Below, one piece after another: positions 23,846 through 35,850 of a stretch of 64,000 nucleotides of DNA. Position numbers and translations under genes: made by a program. The notes under the pieces were generated by a model. It saw only the letters and a list, made by a program, of their open reading frames with translations, did not search any database and was not told the DNA's origin. The stretch comes from Macrophomina tecta (lineage: Eukaryota > Ascomycota > Dothideomycetes > Botryosphaeriales > Botryosphaeriaceae): positions 3,472,001 to 3,536,000 of the forward strand of contig JAKSGN010000005.1 in assembly GCA_024180945.1 (NCBI GenBank), in the 5' to 3' direction. Position 1 is the stretch's first letter. Each line of letters starts with the position of its first letter.

Positions 23846-25118
23846 GTGATAATGCGGGAAAGTGCCGACGGGTGCAATGAAATAACTTAAGTAGAGACTG
23901 AGATCAGTGGGTGAAGCTGAGGCGGTGCAGCCGAGAACGAATATGATACGGGCGGCTGGGGCGTGGCCGAAGTGGACAGCTGAAGGGCAGGAGATCTCGC
24001 AGGTGCATGCATGAAGCTAGTGGCAGGAGAGGCGCAGACAAAGCGCAGGACACTTACCAAAGACGGGAAAAGGGAGCAGCCAGGAGGACAGGGCAGAAAC
24101 AGAGAGGTGCGGGCAGGGCGGCGGCAATGAAGTCAGCACGAGCAGGTGCAGGGTTGGCGGGCGTTGTCTTTTAAGTGAACTGACTTCGCTGTGACGCCGG
24201 GTGCTGGGGGTGCTGGTCAGATCGAGGCCCAGCATGCATCATCTTCGTCATTGGTCGCGGCCTGCGGCATTTTGCATGCATACGCCCGCCCACAGCGCCG
24301 CCGGTGAGCCCTCTGCCAATTCGCAGCAGCATATAGCCCGCCTCTGATTCGCACGCGCGTATCGCGTTGTCTGGCCGCCGCGCTCAACGCTTCGAGAACG
24401 CTGAGGACGGCGGCCGGCCCCACTGCCAAGTTGGCTGCGCCTGCAGGCTCTGCAGCACATCGTGATGCCGCCGTCCACCGCGCCACCCCCGCGATCCTGC
24501 CCGCCACGTGATGGCCGACTCTCCCGTTCCTGAATGCTGCCATTCTCGCCCAGCGCCCCCTCCCGGCCAACCGCTGCCGGCTAGCAGGGGTATGCTGCGC
24601 AGAGCCTGTTCGTGACCGCGCGCCCGCAAGCACGACAGCAGCCTCTACTCTGGTTGAGCTCCAAGCTTCCAAGCTTCCGGGCTAGCCACGACGCCCGATG
24701 GGTCACCGCCTCCGTGTCTACGCCCATGCCGTGCGGCGTGTCGAGCAGGCCTGCGCTGCCTTTTCTGCACCTGCCATCGTGACACGCACCACCATGTGAT
24801 TCGACCTCGACGCCATGGAACTGCATTCCGCCTTGGGCTTCTAGCAAACAAAACAAGTACAGGTATCATAGCTCCTCCTTATTCACTGCCGCTTTTGCCG
24901 GATATATTCCAGTAACGCCTGTGTCCTACTGCACATAGGACCCCATCAAGTGATCAAACTCCCGCAAGGTCAAAGCCGATTAAAGCAGTGCTGACTGCGA
25001 CGTGTTCTGTCGAGCATCCAAACCCAAAATTACATGGACCGAGTGCTCTGCCCAACCCCTCCAAATCTGCTGCCCGTCTCCTGGCCCTCGCACGAGCCCA
25101 TCATCCCACCTTCTATGC
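23846..25118. other. AIM21 promoter side and TVP18 3' flank
   Basis: Only short open frames on both strands. The stretch at 24.2-24.8 kb is GC-rich, so several frames are open without any recognisable motif. Confidence 0.6.
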
Positions 25119-25917
25119 TTAGATGATCATCTGAGCAACACCCGATCCGCCCAGGATCTTGCTACTCTGGAAGTCCTGGTGCTTGACCGCCGCGAGCAGG
25201 TAGAAGAGACCGGCAAACAGGAGGAACAGGGCCGGCACAATCAAGCTGGTAGGTCCGCCCACCAGGCTGATCCACTGCACGATGCTCATGACGAGGTACA
25301 TGATGATGCGGGGCCAGTTCTCCTGAAGACGGCGGAAGAAGTTGCGGAAGCCCTCAGACCAGATCGGAAGCTTCAGCAGGAATGCTACTTCGACAAAGAA
25401 GATTATCGGCGAATATGCCCTGCGTGGCTATGTGTTAGCTGTGCTACAGCGAAACTAGCCTCTGCGGAGCAACTTCACTTACAGGCAGATGATACTGAAG
25501 ATGATGGCGGGGAAGCCGCTGAAGATATTGGCGATGCCCATGGCAAAGCACAGGATTACACACAGAATGCCGGTCCTACCGCGCCGTCAGTTATTGTTTC
25601 CATCTAGAGCGCGTACAACAGATTGCAGGGGCAATAGTAGTGCTGGTCATCAAGCTACTCAGCTTCGCGCACCGCCAGGGATTTCATCGCGCGCATATGT
25701 AGGTTGACAATCTGAGCATCATATTTCCAAGTGAAGCTGGGTATGTGGACTGAGGAGACGGCGAGAAGGGCGATTGTCGCGGGAGGTACGGGTTGAACCC
25801 ACCATTGTCCGTATATACCTATGATCAACGTGTCAGAAAGCGCTCGCTTTGGCTACGGTAGCCTGGCGGGGAGGACTCACTGAAGTTCCTGGACTTGAGC
25901 TCCTCTGTGAAAGTCAT
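25119..25917 (-). CDS. TVP18: Golgi membrane protein TVP18
   Basis: Small four-helix protein of late Golgi/Tlg2-containing vesicles; its molecular role in vesicle traffic is not settled. Four exons: 25917-25881, 25818-25803, 25575-25483 and 25419-25119, total 148 residues. The second exon is only 16 nt, but frame and sequence across it (RNFSIYGQWTGIL) match the family exactly. The C-terminal SKILGGSGVAQMI is also diagnostic. Helices are near residues 17-37, 40-60, 82-102 and 108-130. The long intron between the micro-exon and exon 3 (227 nt) is the largest in the gene. Length agrees with other fungal TVP18 proteins. Confidence 0.93.
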
Positions 25918-26691
25918 CGTGCCGGGTTACTGGTGCGTTCAAATGTGATGGCGGCGCGACGACCGTGGATTGCTGCTTGGTTTGTGAGCGGGTGTTGGGT
26001 GCCGATCTTGAAGCTCCGTGCGAGATGCTGATCGCTTGCTGCAGGGGTCGAAGGGCGATTGTAGGTATGCTGATTGCTTGCGGGCGTGCGACTTGTGACG
26101 GTAAATCAAAGCGCTGGGTGGAGCTGGGTTTCGACGGCGTGCTTGCGGCTGGCAAAGATGGTGTTGTGGCCTGGAGGTATACGAATCGATGGATTGTTTC
26201 GGGAGCGCGAGACCCTGCCGCAGCACGCTCAGCCACGGCAGTCGCGTCCCGATCACACAGTGCCACCCGACAAGGATCGCAAGCGACGCGCGAACACGGC
26301 CATGTGAGGCAGCAATCAACATGCGTTTCAGCGCCGCGCCAATGCTTCAGACAAAAATATAGAGATGCCACTCGTCATCACCGCAAGGGTCCCAGGGTCC
26401 CTTGGTCCCGTCCCTTCACAGGCTCCACTTTCACTTGACACGGCCACATCCTGCTCCAGGCTGCAGCGCATGCTCTGCCAGCCCCGATATCATGCACGCT
26501 AGAAATTGCACAGTGTTCACGAGAAGCTGCAGCGTCGTCCATACGAGTACGTGGGGTATGTCCAATAGTCCCTCCTCAGGCTATTGTGATTCGCTAGCCT
26601 CCTAATGCACGCATTCACAGCTAACATATACCGTATTGCTTCGTGACCCAATTGTTCGGCTATCCTCCCAAATCATAGCTCAAAGAGCAAT
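25918..26691. other. intergenic, TVP18 promoter side
   Basis: About 770 bases between the TVP18 start and the NTF2 stop, both on the minus strand. No coding or structural signal seen. Confidence 0.6.
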
Positions 26692-27421
26692 CTATGCAGC
26701 GTAGACAAGGCGGAAGACATCGTTGAAGACGAAGTAGCTGCCCGCGCCATCGGGGCGGAGCTGGAAGGCCTGGGTGTAGCTCATGGGGCGCTGCTCTTCA
26801 TCGACCTAGGAAATGTCAGAGCCGCATACACAAAGCATGAGCAGCTATGACTTACCAGAAGAGCGCCAGTGACCAGAACGAGGATGCTACCATCTTCGCT
26901 GGCGGGCTGCGCATCCAAAGTGGCAACCTGGTGAACGACCTTCTGGAAAGGGAGGTTCTGAAGGTGCTGTCGTCAGTGCGGGGCACGAGATAGACCAACC
27001 AAGCAAGCGCAGCTTACCGTCAGCTTCTCCACGATGCCGGCAGTTCCCTGAATGGAGTTCGACTCGAAAGTGAACATGGAGTGGTCGCGCTGCAGATATC
27101 TATCAGCCCTTGTCTGTATGGGTCCGCCCAGATGCGATCATCAACGTACGTAAAGCGACGCAAGCTGTGCCCTGTTCTCATCGAACGTCTTGTAGTAGAA
27201 CTGGACGAACTGAGCTGTGCGATCGTCAGTCCGATTGCGCCGAAAGGATCTGATAGCGTGTCAAGGGTGACACCAGCCAGCCAGTCAGCCAGCCAGCCAG
27301 CTAGCCATGCGACTATCTACGCGGGTACGTACTCGCGATGTTCTGGAAGTCTGTGACCAAGTCATGTTAGCGCCGCCTCGTCGGAACACACAGCCAGCAC
27401 TGCGAGATGCTCACCGGCCAT
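26692..27421 (-). CDS. NTF2: nuclear transport factor 2
   Basis: Imports Ran-GDP into the nucleus and binds FG nucleoporins as a homodimer. Six exons: 27421-27415, 27350-27333, 27214-27150, 27089-27018, 26957-26856 and 26805-26692. They total exactly 126 codons, 125 residues, the family's normal length. The first exon carries only ATGGCCG and the second only 18 nt, yet the joined N-terminus MADFQNIATQFVQFYYKTFD is a textbook NTF2 start. Further landmarks are RDHSMFTFESN, QPASEDGSILVLVTG and the C-terminal PMSYTQAFQLRPD. Intron 2 contains a CCAG tetranucleotide repeat. No other reading was needed at any junction. Confidence 0.97.
27273..27300. repeat. CCAG tetranucleotide repeat in NTF2 intron
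   Basis: Seven mostly perfect four-base units lie inside intron 2 of NTF2, between a 5' exon of 18 nt and exon 3. Confidence 0.85.
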
Positions 27422-28371
27422 TTTGAATGAGGTGGTTTGAGTCCGTTGTGCGGCTGAATTTGGGCGAGGAGGGAAGCAAGAGGCGAGGGGGTTAGAGTCA
27501 GGTGGTAGTTGTTGGAGTTGAAGCCCGAATCTGCTTGTTGTCGTGGGGGGGACTTGCTTGGTGGGGCTGCTTCGCTCTGCATCGGCGCAGCCTCGGCGCG
27601 GGCCACGAGCCAAGCGTCGGGTTAACTCGGCCGCCGAGCATCTTGAAATTCTGCGCGCTTGCACCTCTCTACTCCCATTTTCACACTCCTCGGAGAACAA
27701 CTCAGGTCCTCCAAATATGAACAATTGATCTCGGGGAGAAGATTTGCGCGAGTCAGGGCAGATGAATAGCAAATTCGGGAGTTATACCTCGTTAAGGGGT
27801 GATGCTCTGGTCTAACTGGTGTTCAGCTTCCGGATACTTCAAGAGTCACTGGACGTTACCCACAGAGACTACTACTCATATTTACAGTCACCTAACTTTC
27901 AGGTTCTGTTCATTGCTTATTAGGTAAGACGAAGCAGCTTCTCGCATTCCCTCCGCGCTCGCATGATGTCTTCTACTTCAAACGATAACTTTTGAGTCAT
28001 CCATGATACTTCATTCAAGCTCAACAGTCTGACCCAGCATAAGAACATGCATCCAAAAATCACACTTAGTCTTCATACAGCCAAGCTAACTTGTGTCAAG
28101 ATGACAGGTTACCACTCTTCGTCATATTCTTCGCAACGCAATTCACGCGGCTTCGGGCACCGTAATGAATGGTCAAGACACGTCACACAACCGAGAAGAT
28201 GATTGGCACTGGGCAACCCAGGCGGAGTTACACTCCAGGCATAAAGAGGAGCTTCAGGGTTTTGGAAGGTCGTGTAGTCATGTACGATAGGCTTCCGTCG
28301 CGTAATTTTGAGTATAAAATCAAATTCTATTATTTCTGGAAGTCATGGCTTCATTGTCAACACTCGACCCT
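27422..28371. other. intergenic, NTF2 promoter side
   Basis: About 950 bases between NTF2 and the 3' end of the reductase gene. No gene seen. The AT-rich part at 27.8-28.3 kb has no long open frame. Confidence 0.6.
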
Positions 28372-29512
28372 CTATGCGCCTACAGCCTTCAAAGAAATGA
28401 CGGTGTCCACGACGCACTTCTCAAATGGCGTGAACTCAATTCCCAGGATCTCCTTCGTGCGCTTGTTGTCGATCTTGTAGACACCGTCAGCGGGGTAGTC
28501 GAAGCCGGGGCTGGTCGCATCCGGGCCTGGCAGCTTGTCCTTGTATTCCGGGAAGTTTTTCCTGATAATCTCCAGGAGCTCCTTGTTGCTGAAGTATCCA
28601 GCAGTGAAAAAGAATCTCTTGTTGTCCGCCTCAGGAAGCTCCATTGCCTTGACATGGCCCAGCGCCAAGTCCCGCACATCAATCCAAATGTAGGTACCGG
28701 TCGCGGGGACTTCATCCTTGAATTTGCCAAGCACGAAGTTGCCTATGCGCTGGTTCGAGGTGTTGAGGGCCTCGAGCGAGTTCAGGTAGTGGACAATGGG
28801 GCCGAAGACGAAAGGAGGGTTGATGGTTGCAATAGTGAAGTTCGGCTTCTCCTTCTCGAGGAACTCCCAAGCAGCTCGCTCCGCAAATGTCTTGCTAGCT
28901 ACGGTTTTCATGTTAGCGCTTTACCCGGTAATTCGTAGGAATGACGAATGTCTTTACCCCTGTAGCCGTTGGCCGGGTCCTTCAGCGCCTCCTCGTGCGT
29001 CAAAGGATTCCAGTCGTTCTCGGAGTAAGTGTGGTCAGGCCAAGTGCCCTTGTGGGGATTCAAAATAGCAGCGAAAGAAGAAGTAATGACAACCTTCTTG
29101 ACACTGGGAGCGCTCTTCTTGATCGACTTCAGAATGCCAGTCGTACCAATGATGGCGGGGTCAAGCAGCTGCTTCTGGACATCGGTCACGTTGAAGTGGA
29201 AAGGGCTTGCGGTGTGAATGACAGCTTCAAATGGCGGATCCGACTTGACAGCCTGGTCGAAAGCACCCTCCTTCGCAATGTCTTCCACGATAGAGAAATC
29301 AAGCTTGTCCTTGCCATAGCTTGGGTGAGCTTCCTTGATCTTATTTGCCTTTTCTTGGCTGCGGACGGTGGTGACGACGGAATGACTGTCCGCTTGTGAG
29401 TGAATTGATTGGTGAGCTTTCGAAAGCTGGTGACTTACCCGCGCTTCAACAAGGTGTCGAGAACGTGCGCAGCAATAAAGCCGCTGCCACCGGTGAGCAA
29501 GACACGAGTCAT
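28372..29512 (-). CDS. NADPH-dependent aldehyde/ketone reductase, GRE2-like
   Basis: Extended short-chain dehydrogenase of the dihydroflavonol reductase/GRE2 group. Exons are 29512-29439, 29385-28958 and 28898-28372, giving 342 residues. The Rossmann motif VLLTGGSGFIAAHVL is at residues 4-18, with the following arginine (TTVRS) that selects NADPH. The active-site serine lies in VVITSSFAAI, and the YxxxK pair spans the second splice (NGYRASKTFAE). Substrates in the family include methylglyoxal and various aldehydes and ketones; the one here cannot be told from sequence. The junction choices are fixed by RGHSVVTTVRS and GYRASK, both strongly conserved. The 3.9 kb upstream of the start is gene-poor. 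Confidence 0.92.
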
Positions 29513-31012
29513 AGTGAGAAGGTTGCAGGAATATTGATGAAGAGAGAGGTCCAGGCAGAAGGCAGAGCTTGAAAAGTGGTGCGGAGGCTTTTTGGGTTTT
29601 GGTCGGCACAGCTGGGTGGCAGCCGCGCTTTTGAATGATGGCATCAGTGACCCCACGGCGGGGTTAAATGCAAACACCGCCGCTATCAGTCAGTCGGACG
29701 GAGTTAGCCCGAACATGGACGGATATTCCATTGCGCGTCATTCGTTCTTCGCTGACGCGATGACTGATCAAGCCGCAGTCCCTGAATAGTTCAGACGAGG
29801 GCATCGCTGATACGGAATCTTGCTCAACCAGGTGTGTTGCTACATTCAGCTATCCAAATTGTACCTCTGTAAGGCGAGAAGCATGGTGAAACTTGGCAAT
29901 TGAAGACTAAATAAGGATATCGGTACGACTACGGCTTCAGGAACGAAGATCTGGAAGCCAATGTGATTGGCACGGTGCAGAGGCAGGGTTGGATGACGCG
30001 ATAGCGACGCATCGGCCGCATTGCAGACGAGCGTGTAAGTACTTGCCCGGCAACGAATTTCCAGGAAAGACGCTCTCCTCCGGCCTGCGGCCGTCACATC
30101 GCACACGGCCGAAAGTGTGACCAGCCAGCATTGGGAACCTCCTGCGTTTTGCAGTAACAGCCCAATCACATCCTCACGAGCACTGAGTCAATATCTTGAT
30201 CCCGATTCGCCAGAATTCAGATATACCACAGGTCGACACATTATTCGCACCTGTGAGCATCCAACTTTCTCATCTCCTTTACTATCAATGAAATTGGAAG
30301 GTGTTGCCCTACGACACGGAATATGGAAAGCCTATCATCGTAGCACGTCCGCTTGCGCGGGGTATGTGCTAGTATCCTCTAAGCCCCACTTCCTCAATCC
30401 CCATCTTTCTTGCACCGCACTTCGACCGACTCCTGTTTCCCCATCGTCTGCCGCCCTGGCCGTCCTGAAGTGTAGAGACGCGTTCAGTAACAACTATCAT
30501 CCTCTCCATCGGCCGATGCTACCCTCTGAGTCTCCAGCACGCCTGATGATCCTCGAGTAACGACGGCTTGCCACTGACCCTCCTCGCTAATACGTCAATC
30601 TTTCTCGAGAACCAATTGCGTCTTCCTCGCACTCACATCGTGGTTCATTGTCTCGGAAGTGTTTGCTAGAGCATTTCATCCAATTAGCCGTCTGAGAAGG
30701 TACTCGGACGCATGTTTTCAAGATGATGAATGGTCCGAGTAGTGTGCCTCGACGACAACATACTTCAGGTAGCAATCCGCTTGGCCTCGGAGCATGCTAC
30801 GAATTCCGCACAACGCCGAGCTTAGCAGCTCCTTATATCCTGTTTCACAAGTGATATCATCCCGTTCGTAATGATTAGGCTCCTTTCATGAGTTACACTG
30901 GGAAATAGTCTTTTGCCGCTACCGCTGCGACCGAGCCTTTGGGAGCCGTTCAGCCAGAGAACAACAGAGGCTTTAGGCTATCACTTCATCTGCCTCGCCT
31001 TTGAGCAGCAAA

Positions 31013-31024
31013 GGGGGGGGGGGG
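31013..31024. repeat. poly-G run
   Basis: Twelve consecutive G in the long gene-poor region. Confidence 0.9.
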
Positions 31025-33228
31025 AAATCGTTGCTCTTTTAATGAACTCACTGTTGTGGAGCTTCTCGATCATTATCTCGCCGCTCACACAACCCCCACT
31101 CCTGCAGAGGCTGCATGCAGGTCTTTGCTTGGTCAACTTCTGGGCTAGGTCTTCCGAGGTGGGTGCATACCTGTTCGACGTTGCTCCCAAACTCATAACG
31201 TCTGTGGCATTCAGTGCAGGCGAGCTCTCAATCAAGATGATCCATGAATACCTGGAAGTCAACAAAGCGTATGATCACACATCAGGAGTGGAATGTTGGC
31301 TTTTGGGTCTGTGATAAGACTTTTACGAGCATATCTACCATGGTTCTGCCTTTGGAGGCGGGTTTCCGTCGGTCTACAATCAGTGTCGTTGAATTGAGCC
31401 AGCATTCAGCCTCATTCGTTCCCTCGTGGAAGTTTCTTGACCCGGAATACCGTCAAGGACTCATGCAACGCATTGTTATTTCCCATATGTAACCCAAGGA
31501 GAGGCTTGCTCTGTTTAAGTGCTCAGGCGTCTCATGCCGTGCTAATTTCATTACTGTGAGCTGATCGCTGCAGCATGTGGAATATGGGAAATGTCCTGCA
31601 AGCCTGGGTGATGGTGTTCTGGCGAGCTTGATTGTGTGGCTGGGGCACAGATTTTGCAGACGGTTTTCAGTCGGTTATTGCTATAGGGGCGGATAAATCA
31701 CGGACCATCGCCCGCCGCCTTCTTAATCCCATAGTTTCCGGCAAGCACGTTTGTAAAGCATGCTTTATGGTATCCACAACATCTCCAAGGTATGATAATA
31801 AAGCCAGGTGGTCAGTAAAGAAACATAATGCATGGTGATCCATTATTGGGGATGAGGGTCGACGAGTCTAATGATGAGAAATGCATGGGACCACTTTCAT
31901 GAACAGCTATGGTTGTGAGAAGCACCATGTTCAGAATCCGCATGTCGGTGATCGTTTTCTTGCAATGTATTGCGACAGAACCACATGCGGAGTTGAAGGA
32001 TGCGCCCGCACGTAAATGTCGCAAGGCATGCCAGACATTTGAGTCCAGACCAATGCTTCAACCCCCCATTATGGGCCGCGGGTGGATTCCAGTTATATCG
32101 CAGGGCAGACCGCTTTAGCATTAGATGCACCCCTATCTCTAGAACTACGTAGAAGCCTGGTGTTGACGCAAGGCGTCGGCCGAATATGCACACGGAGGAA
32201 GGTAGATGATATCGGCCCACACGGCGCACTCAGTTCACCAAGTACTCGCTGCTGCATTCCTTTCCAATACGTACGTTACAAGCCAATGTTCCAAGCCAGG
32301 CTGGAGGTGGCTGGCGTTCGAATGATGTCAAGTTACCTCACAGGTTAAATATGGGGCCTGAGGCATGGCCTGCTGAGTAGAAACGCACGGTTAAGAAGCG
32401 GCGGAAGCACGTCGTGATGCGAAGCGATGTATGAGTTATTCGCGAGGGGCGTGGAGTGCTCGGCATCAGTGGTGTTTCGTCAAGACCGGATGGCGTCGGG
32501 ACGTCGAAAGGGGGGCAGATGGAAGGGTTCTGTGTCGTCTGAAGGCAGGTAGATCGGATTGATATCACTGGATCGACAGACTGCGTCATCTGGGAAGCTG
32601 CGAAAAGCAATGACAGAGGGAAAAGAAAACGGGGTGAAACGGCGACAGGAGGCAGCGCAGCGAGTGGAGCATTTCACCGAGCCGGGGCCGCAGCAGAGAT
32701 AGGGTGCTCCCAACAACACGCCACAAGACGAGACATCAGCTCATCAGAAGGAGAGAAGCGGGATGCAAGGTACGGGCTGGCTGGTGGTTGAGGCGGGAGG
32801 GGACAGGGACTTGGGGCGCTTGTGTTGCGGAACGTGAGGGAAGCAATTCTGTGCAAACCACACGCCGTCGCCGGAGCAGCCACGCGGGCTCGGCATGCCG
32901 ACCCCTCAGAACCGCTGCCGCCGCAGCTCAGAATTCACGCGGCATGCTGCAGCTGCAGTCACAGATTGGAGCGCTGCCGCTGTCGTGGGGGCACGGGGGG
33001 CGCGGCTGCGCAGGGAGCGCAGGCCCGGAGGTGTAATGAAATAACGAGCGTACGGTATTGTCGGAGGGGAGCGAGAGGGGAGCTGCTGGGATGGGCGGTC
33101 GGACGCTTTGGGGCGGATGGTATGACGCAGTGCCCCACGCCCAAAAATCTCAGCTGCAAGCTCGCGCGGCGGCACGGCGGCCTCTGGTGTCACGGCCGCC
33201 AGCTGCACGCCCGAGTCTAAAGCTGCCT

Positions 33229-33345
33229 GTCTCACCTGCCCTCAACCGCTTTCTTCCTTCGCACCACGGCCGTCTTCTCCCATCCTCCCTCCTCACCTCT
33301 CGCGCATCCTCTATCCTCGTTTGCCCTTTTCTATACCCTCCAGCT
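33229..33345 (+). promoter_or_regulatory. pyrimidine-rich leader/promoter of phosphofructokinase
   Basis: About 115 bases of strongly C- and T-rich sequence end some 80 bases before the start codon. Such tracts mark the core promoter and transcription start of highly expressed fungal genes, including glycolytic ones. The exact initiation site is not determined. Confidence 0.5.
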
Positions 33346-33427
33346 ATCTCGCCGAGAGCTCCGTTGACGCCCCGCCATCCGTCAACCCCACCACTTCCGC
33401 GCCGAGCAACCACACATCACCCGCACC

Positions 33428-35850
33428 ATGTCTGCTCAACCACCGCCGCCCCTTGAGGGCAAGAAGCGCCGCATTGGTGTCATGACCTCTGGTGGTGACG
33501 CTCCCGGCATGAACGGTGCTGTGCGCGCCGTCGTGCGCATGGCTATCCACCGCGGCTGCGAGGCCTACGCCATCTACGAGGGTTACGAGGGCCTTGTCCA
33601 GGGCGGTGACATGATCCGCCCAATGGTCTGGGAAGATGTCCGCGGCTGGCTGTCGGAGGGTGGTACCCTCATCGGCACTGCCCGCTGCATGACTTTCAAG
33701 GAACGTCCCGGCCGTCTCCAGGCCGCCAAGAACATGATAATCAAGGGCATTGATGCGCTCGTCATTTGCGGAGGAGACGGAAGCTTGACTGGTGCAGACC
33801 TATTTAGGTCCGAATGGCCTAGTCTGGTGGATGAGCTGGTCGAGAAGAAGGAGCTCAGCGCCGAGCAGGTCGCTCCTTTCCGTCATCTCAACATTGTCGG
33901 CCTGGTGGGCTCCATTGACAACGACCTTGCCGGAACCGACGCCACCATTGGCGCATACACCTCCCTTGGCGTCATCTGCGAGGCTATCGACAAGCTGGAC
34001 TCTACTGCTTCGTCTCACCAGAGAGCTTTCGTCATCGAAGTCATGGGTAGGCATTGCGGTTGGCTCGCCCTGATGGCCGGTGTGGCCAGCGGTGCAGATT
34101 ACGTCTTCCTGCCAGAGAAGCCCCCGAGTGAGGACTGGGAGAATGAACTGAGCAAGATTGTCAAGAAGCACCGTGAAGAGGGCAAGCGCAAGACCATGGT
34201 CATCGTTGCCGAGGGTGCTCATGACAGCAACCTCAACCCCATCACGCCCACCACAGTCAAGGACCTGCTCGCCAACAAGTGCAAGCTGGACACCAGGATC
34301 ACGACTCTGGGCCATGTCCAAAGAGGTGGCGAGGCATGTGCTTATGATCGCATGCTCTCTACCCTGCAGGGCGCTGAAGCTGTCAATGCCGTCCTGGATG
34401 CTACCCCCGAGACCCCCAGCCCTGTCATCTGTATTCTCGAGAACAAGATCGTCCGTCGCCCTCTGATGGAGGCCGTGAAGCAGACTCATGAGGTCGCTGC
34501 TGCTATCGAGGCCAAAGACTTTGCACGAGCTATGAGTCTGCGTGATCATGAATTCGCTGAGTACCACGCAGCTTATCAGATTACCACTACTGCCAAGATC
34601 CCCCATATGCAGCTGCCCGCAGAGAAAGTAAGAATGCCACCACTGGTTGTCTTTCCTAGGCTAATTTCTCTAGCGTTTGCGTGTCGGTATTATCCACGTC
34701 GGCGCCCCGGCCGGTGGTATGAACGCGGCTACTCGTGCAGCAGTAGCATACTGCCTAGCCCGCGGCCACACTCCCGTCGCCCTCTATAATGGTTTCCCGG
34801 GTCTTTGTCGCCACCACGCCGATAAGCCTCTGAGCTCCGTCCGCGAGATCAACTGGCTGGATGCCGAGAGCTGGGTTAGTAGGGGTGGTTCTGAGATCGG
34901 CACCAACCGTGGTCTGCCCGCCGACGAGGCTGGAGGCCTTGAGGGAGTTGCCAAGATCTTTGACAAATACAATATTCAGGCACTCTTCGTGGTCGGTGGT
35001 TTCGAGGCCTTCACTGCTGTCAGCCAGTTGAGGAAGGCTCGCCAATACTACTCTGCCCTCCGCATCCCCATGACCATCCTTCCCGCCACCGTCAGTAACA
35101 ACGTTCCGGGAACAGAGTACTCGCTGGGCAGCGATACTTGTCTTAATGCTTTGATCCAGTACTGCGACGTCATGAGGCAGTCCGCTTCGGCATCCCGTCG
35201 CCGTGTCTTCGTCGTTGAGACACAGGGCGGCGCTTCCGGCTACATCGCTACTCTCGCCGGTATCTCGGTTGGTGCTCTGGCGGTCTACACGCCGGAAGAG
35301 GGGATCAACCTCAGAATGCTCTCGAACGATATCGATTTCCTCCGTGAGAGCTTCGCCAAGGATAATGGTATGGGTGGCGGCGGAAAGATCATCCTCCGCA
35401 ACGAGAAGGCTTCAGAGACATACAGCACCGAGCTCATTGCAGATATCATCCGCGAAGAGGGCAAGGGTCGTTTCGAATCCCGCCACGGTGTTCCTGGCCA
35501 CTTCCAGCAGGGTGGCAAGCCGTCTCCTATGGACAGGATGAGGGCCACCAGGTTTGGCGTCCGCAGCATGCAGCATCTGGAGAGCTTTGCTGGTAGGTAC
35601 ACTGAAGCTAGTTTAGGGAAGATTGTTTGCTGACTCTACTATAGGCAAGAGTCAGGACGAGATCGCCGCCGATCCCATGAGCGCCGTTGTGATTGGCATC
35701 CGTGGTGCCAAGGTTAAGTTCTCTGCAATGGAGAAGGTTGAGGCAGAAGAGACGGACTGGAAGAACCGTCGCCCCAAGGACGAGTTCTGGATGGGTTACA
35801 AAGACCTGATTGATACCCTCAGCGGTAGGCCCAAGCCCCAGCCCGTGTAA
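33428..35850 (+). CDS. 6-phosphofructokinase
   Basis: Glycolytic enzyme converting fructose-6-phosphate to the 1,6-bisphosphate in the cytosol; allosterically controlled. Exons are 33428-34627, 34674-35592 and 35645-35850, 774 residues, the usual size of filamentous fungal enzymes. Two homologous halves are plain. The N half begins [20 protein letters not shown], with [42 protein letters not shown] and [14 protein letters not shown]. The C half begins [20 protein letters not shown] at the exon 2 start, with [20 protein letters not shown]. As in the family, the N half keeps catalytic residues and the C half is mainly regulatory. A second AG at 34659-34660 precedes the chosen acceptor but would not keep the frame. 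Confidence 0.97.

Larger units (their letters stand above)
29513..33427. other. gene-poor divergent region, 3.9 kb
   Basis: Lies between the divergent reductase and phosphofructokinase genes. I see no gene that I can support. A run of twelve G lies at 31013-31024. Open frames up to 147 codons exist (for example plus 30117-30560), but without motifs or consistent codon bias. The right end is the phosphofructokinase promoter. Confidence 0.5.

Noticed and set aside
33800..34606. 268-codon minus-strand open frame
   Set aside because: Antisense to phosphofructokinase exon 1.
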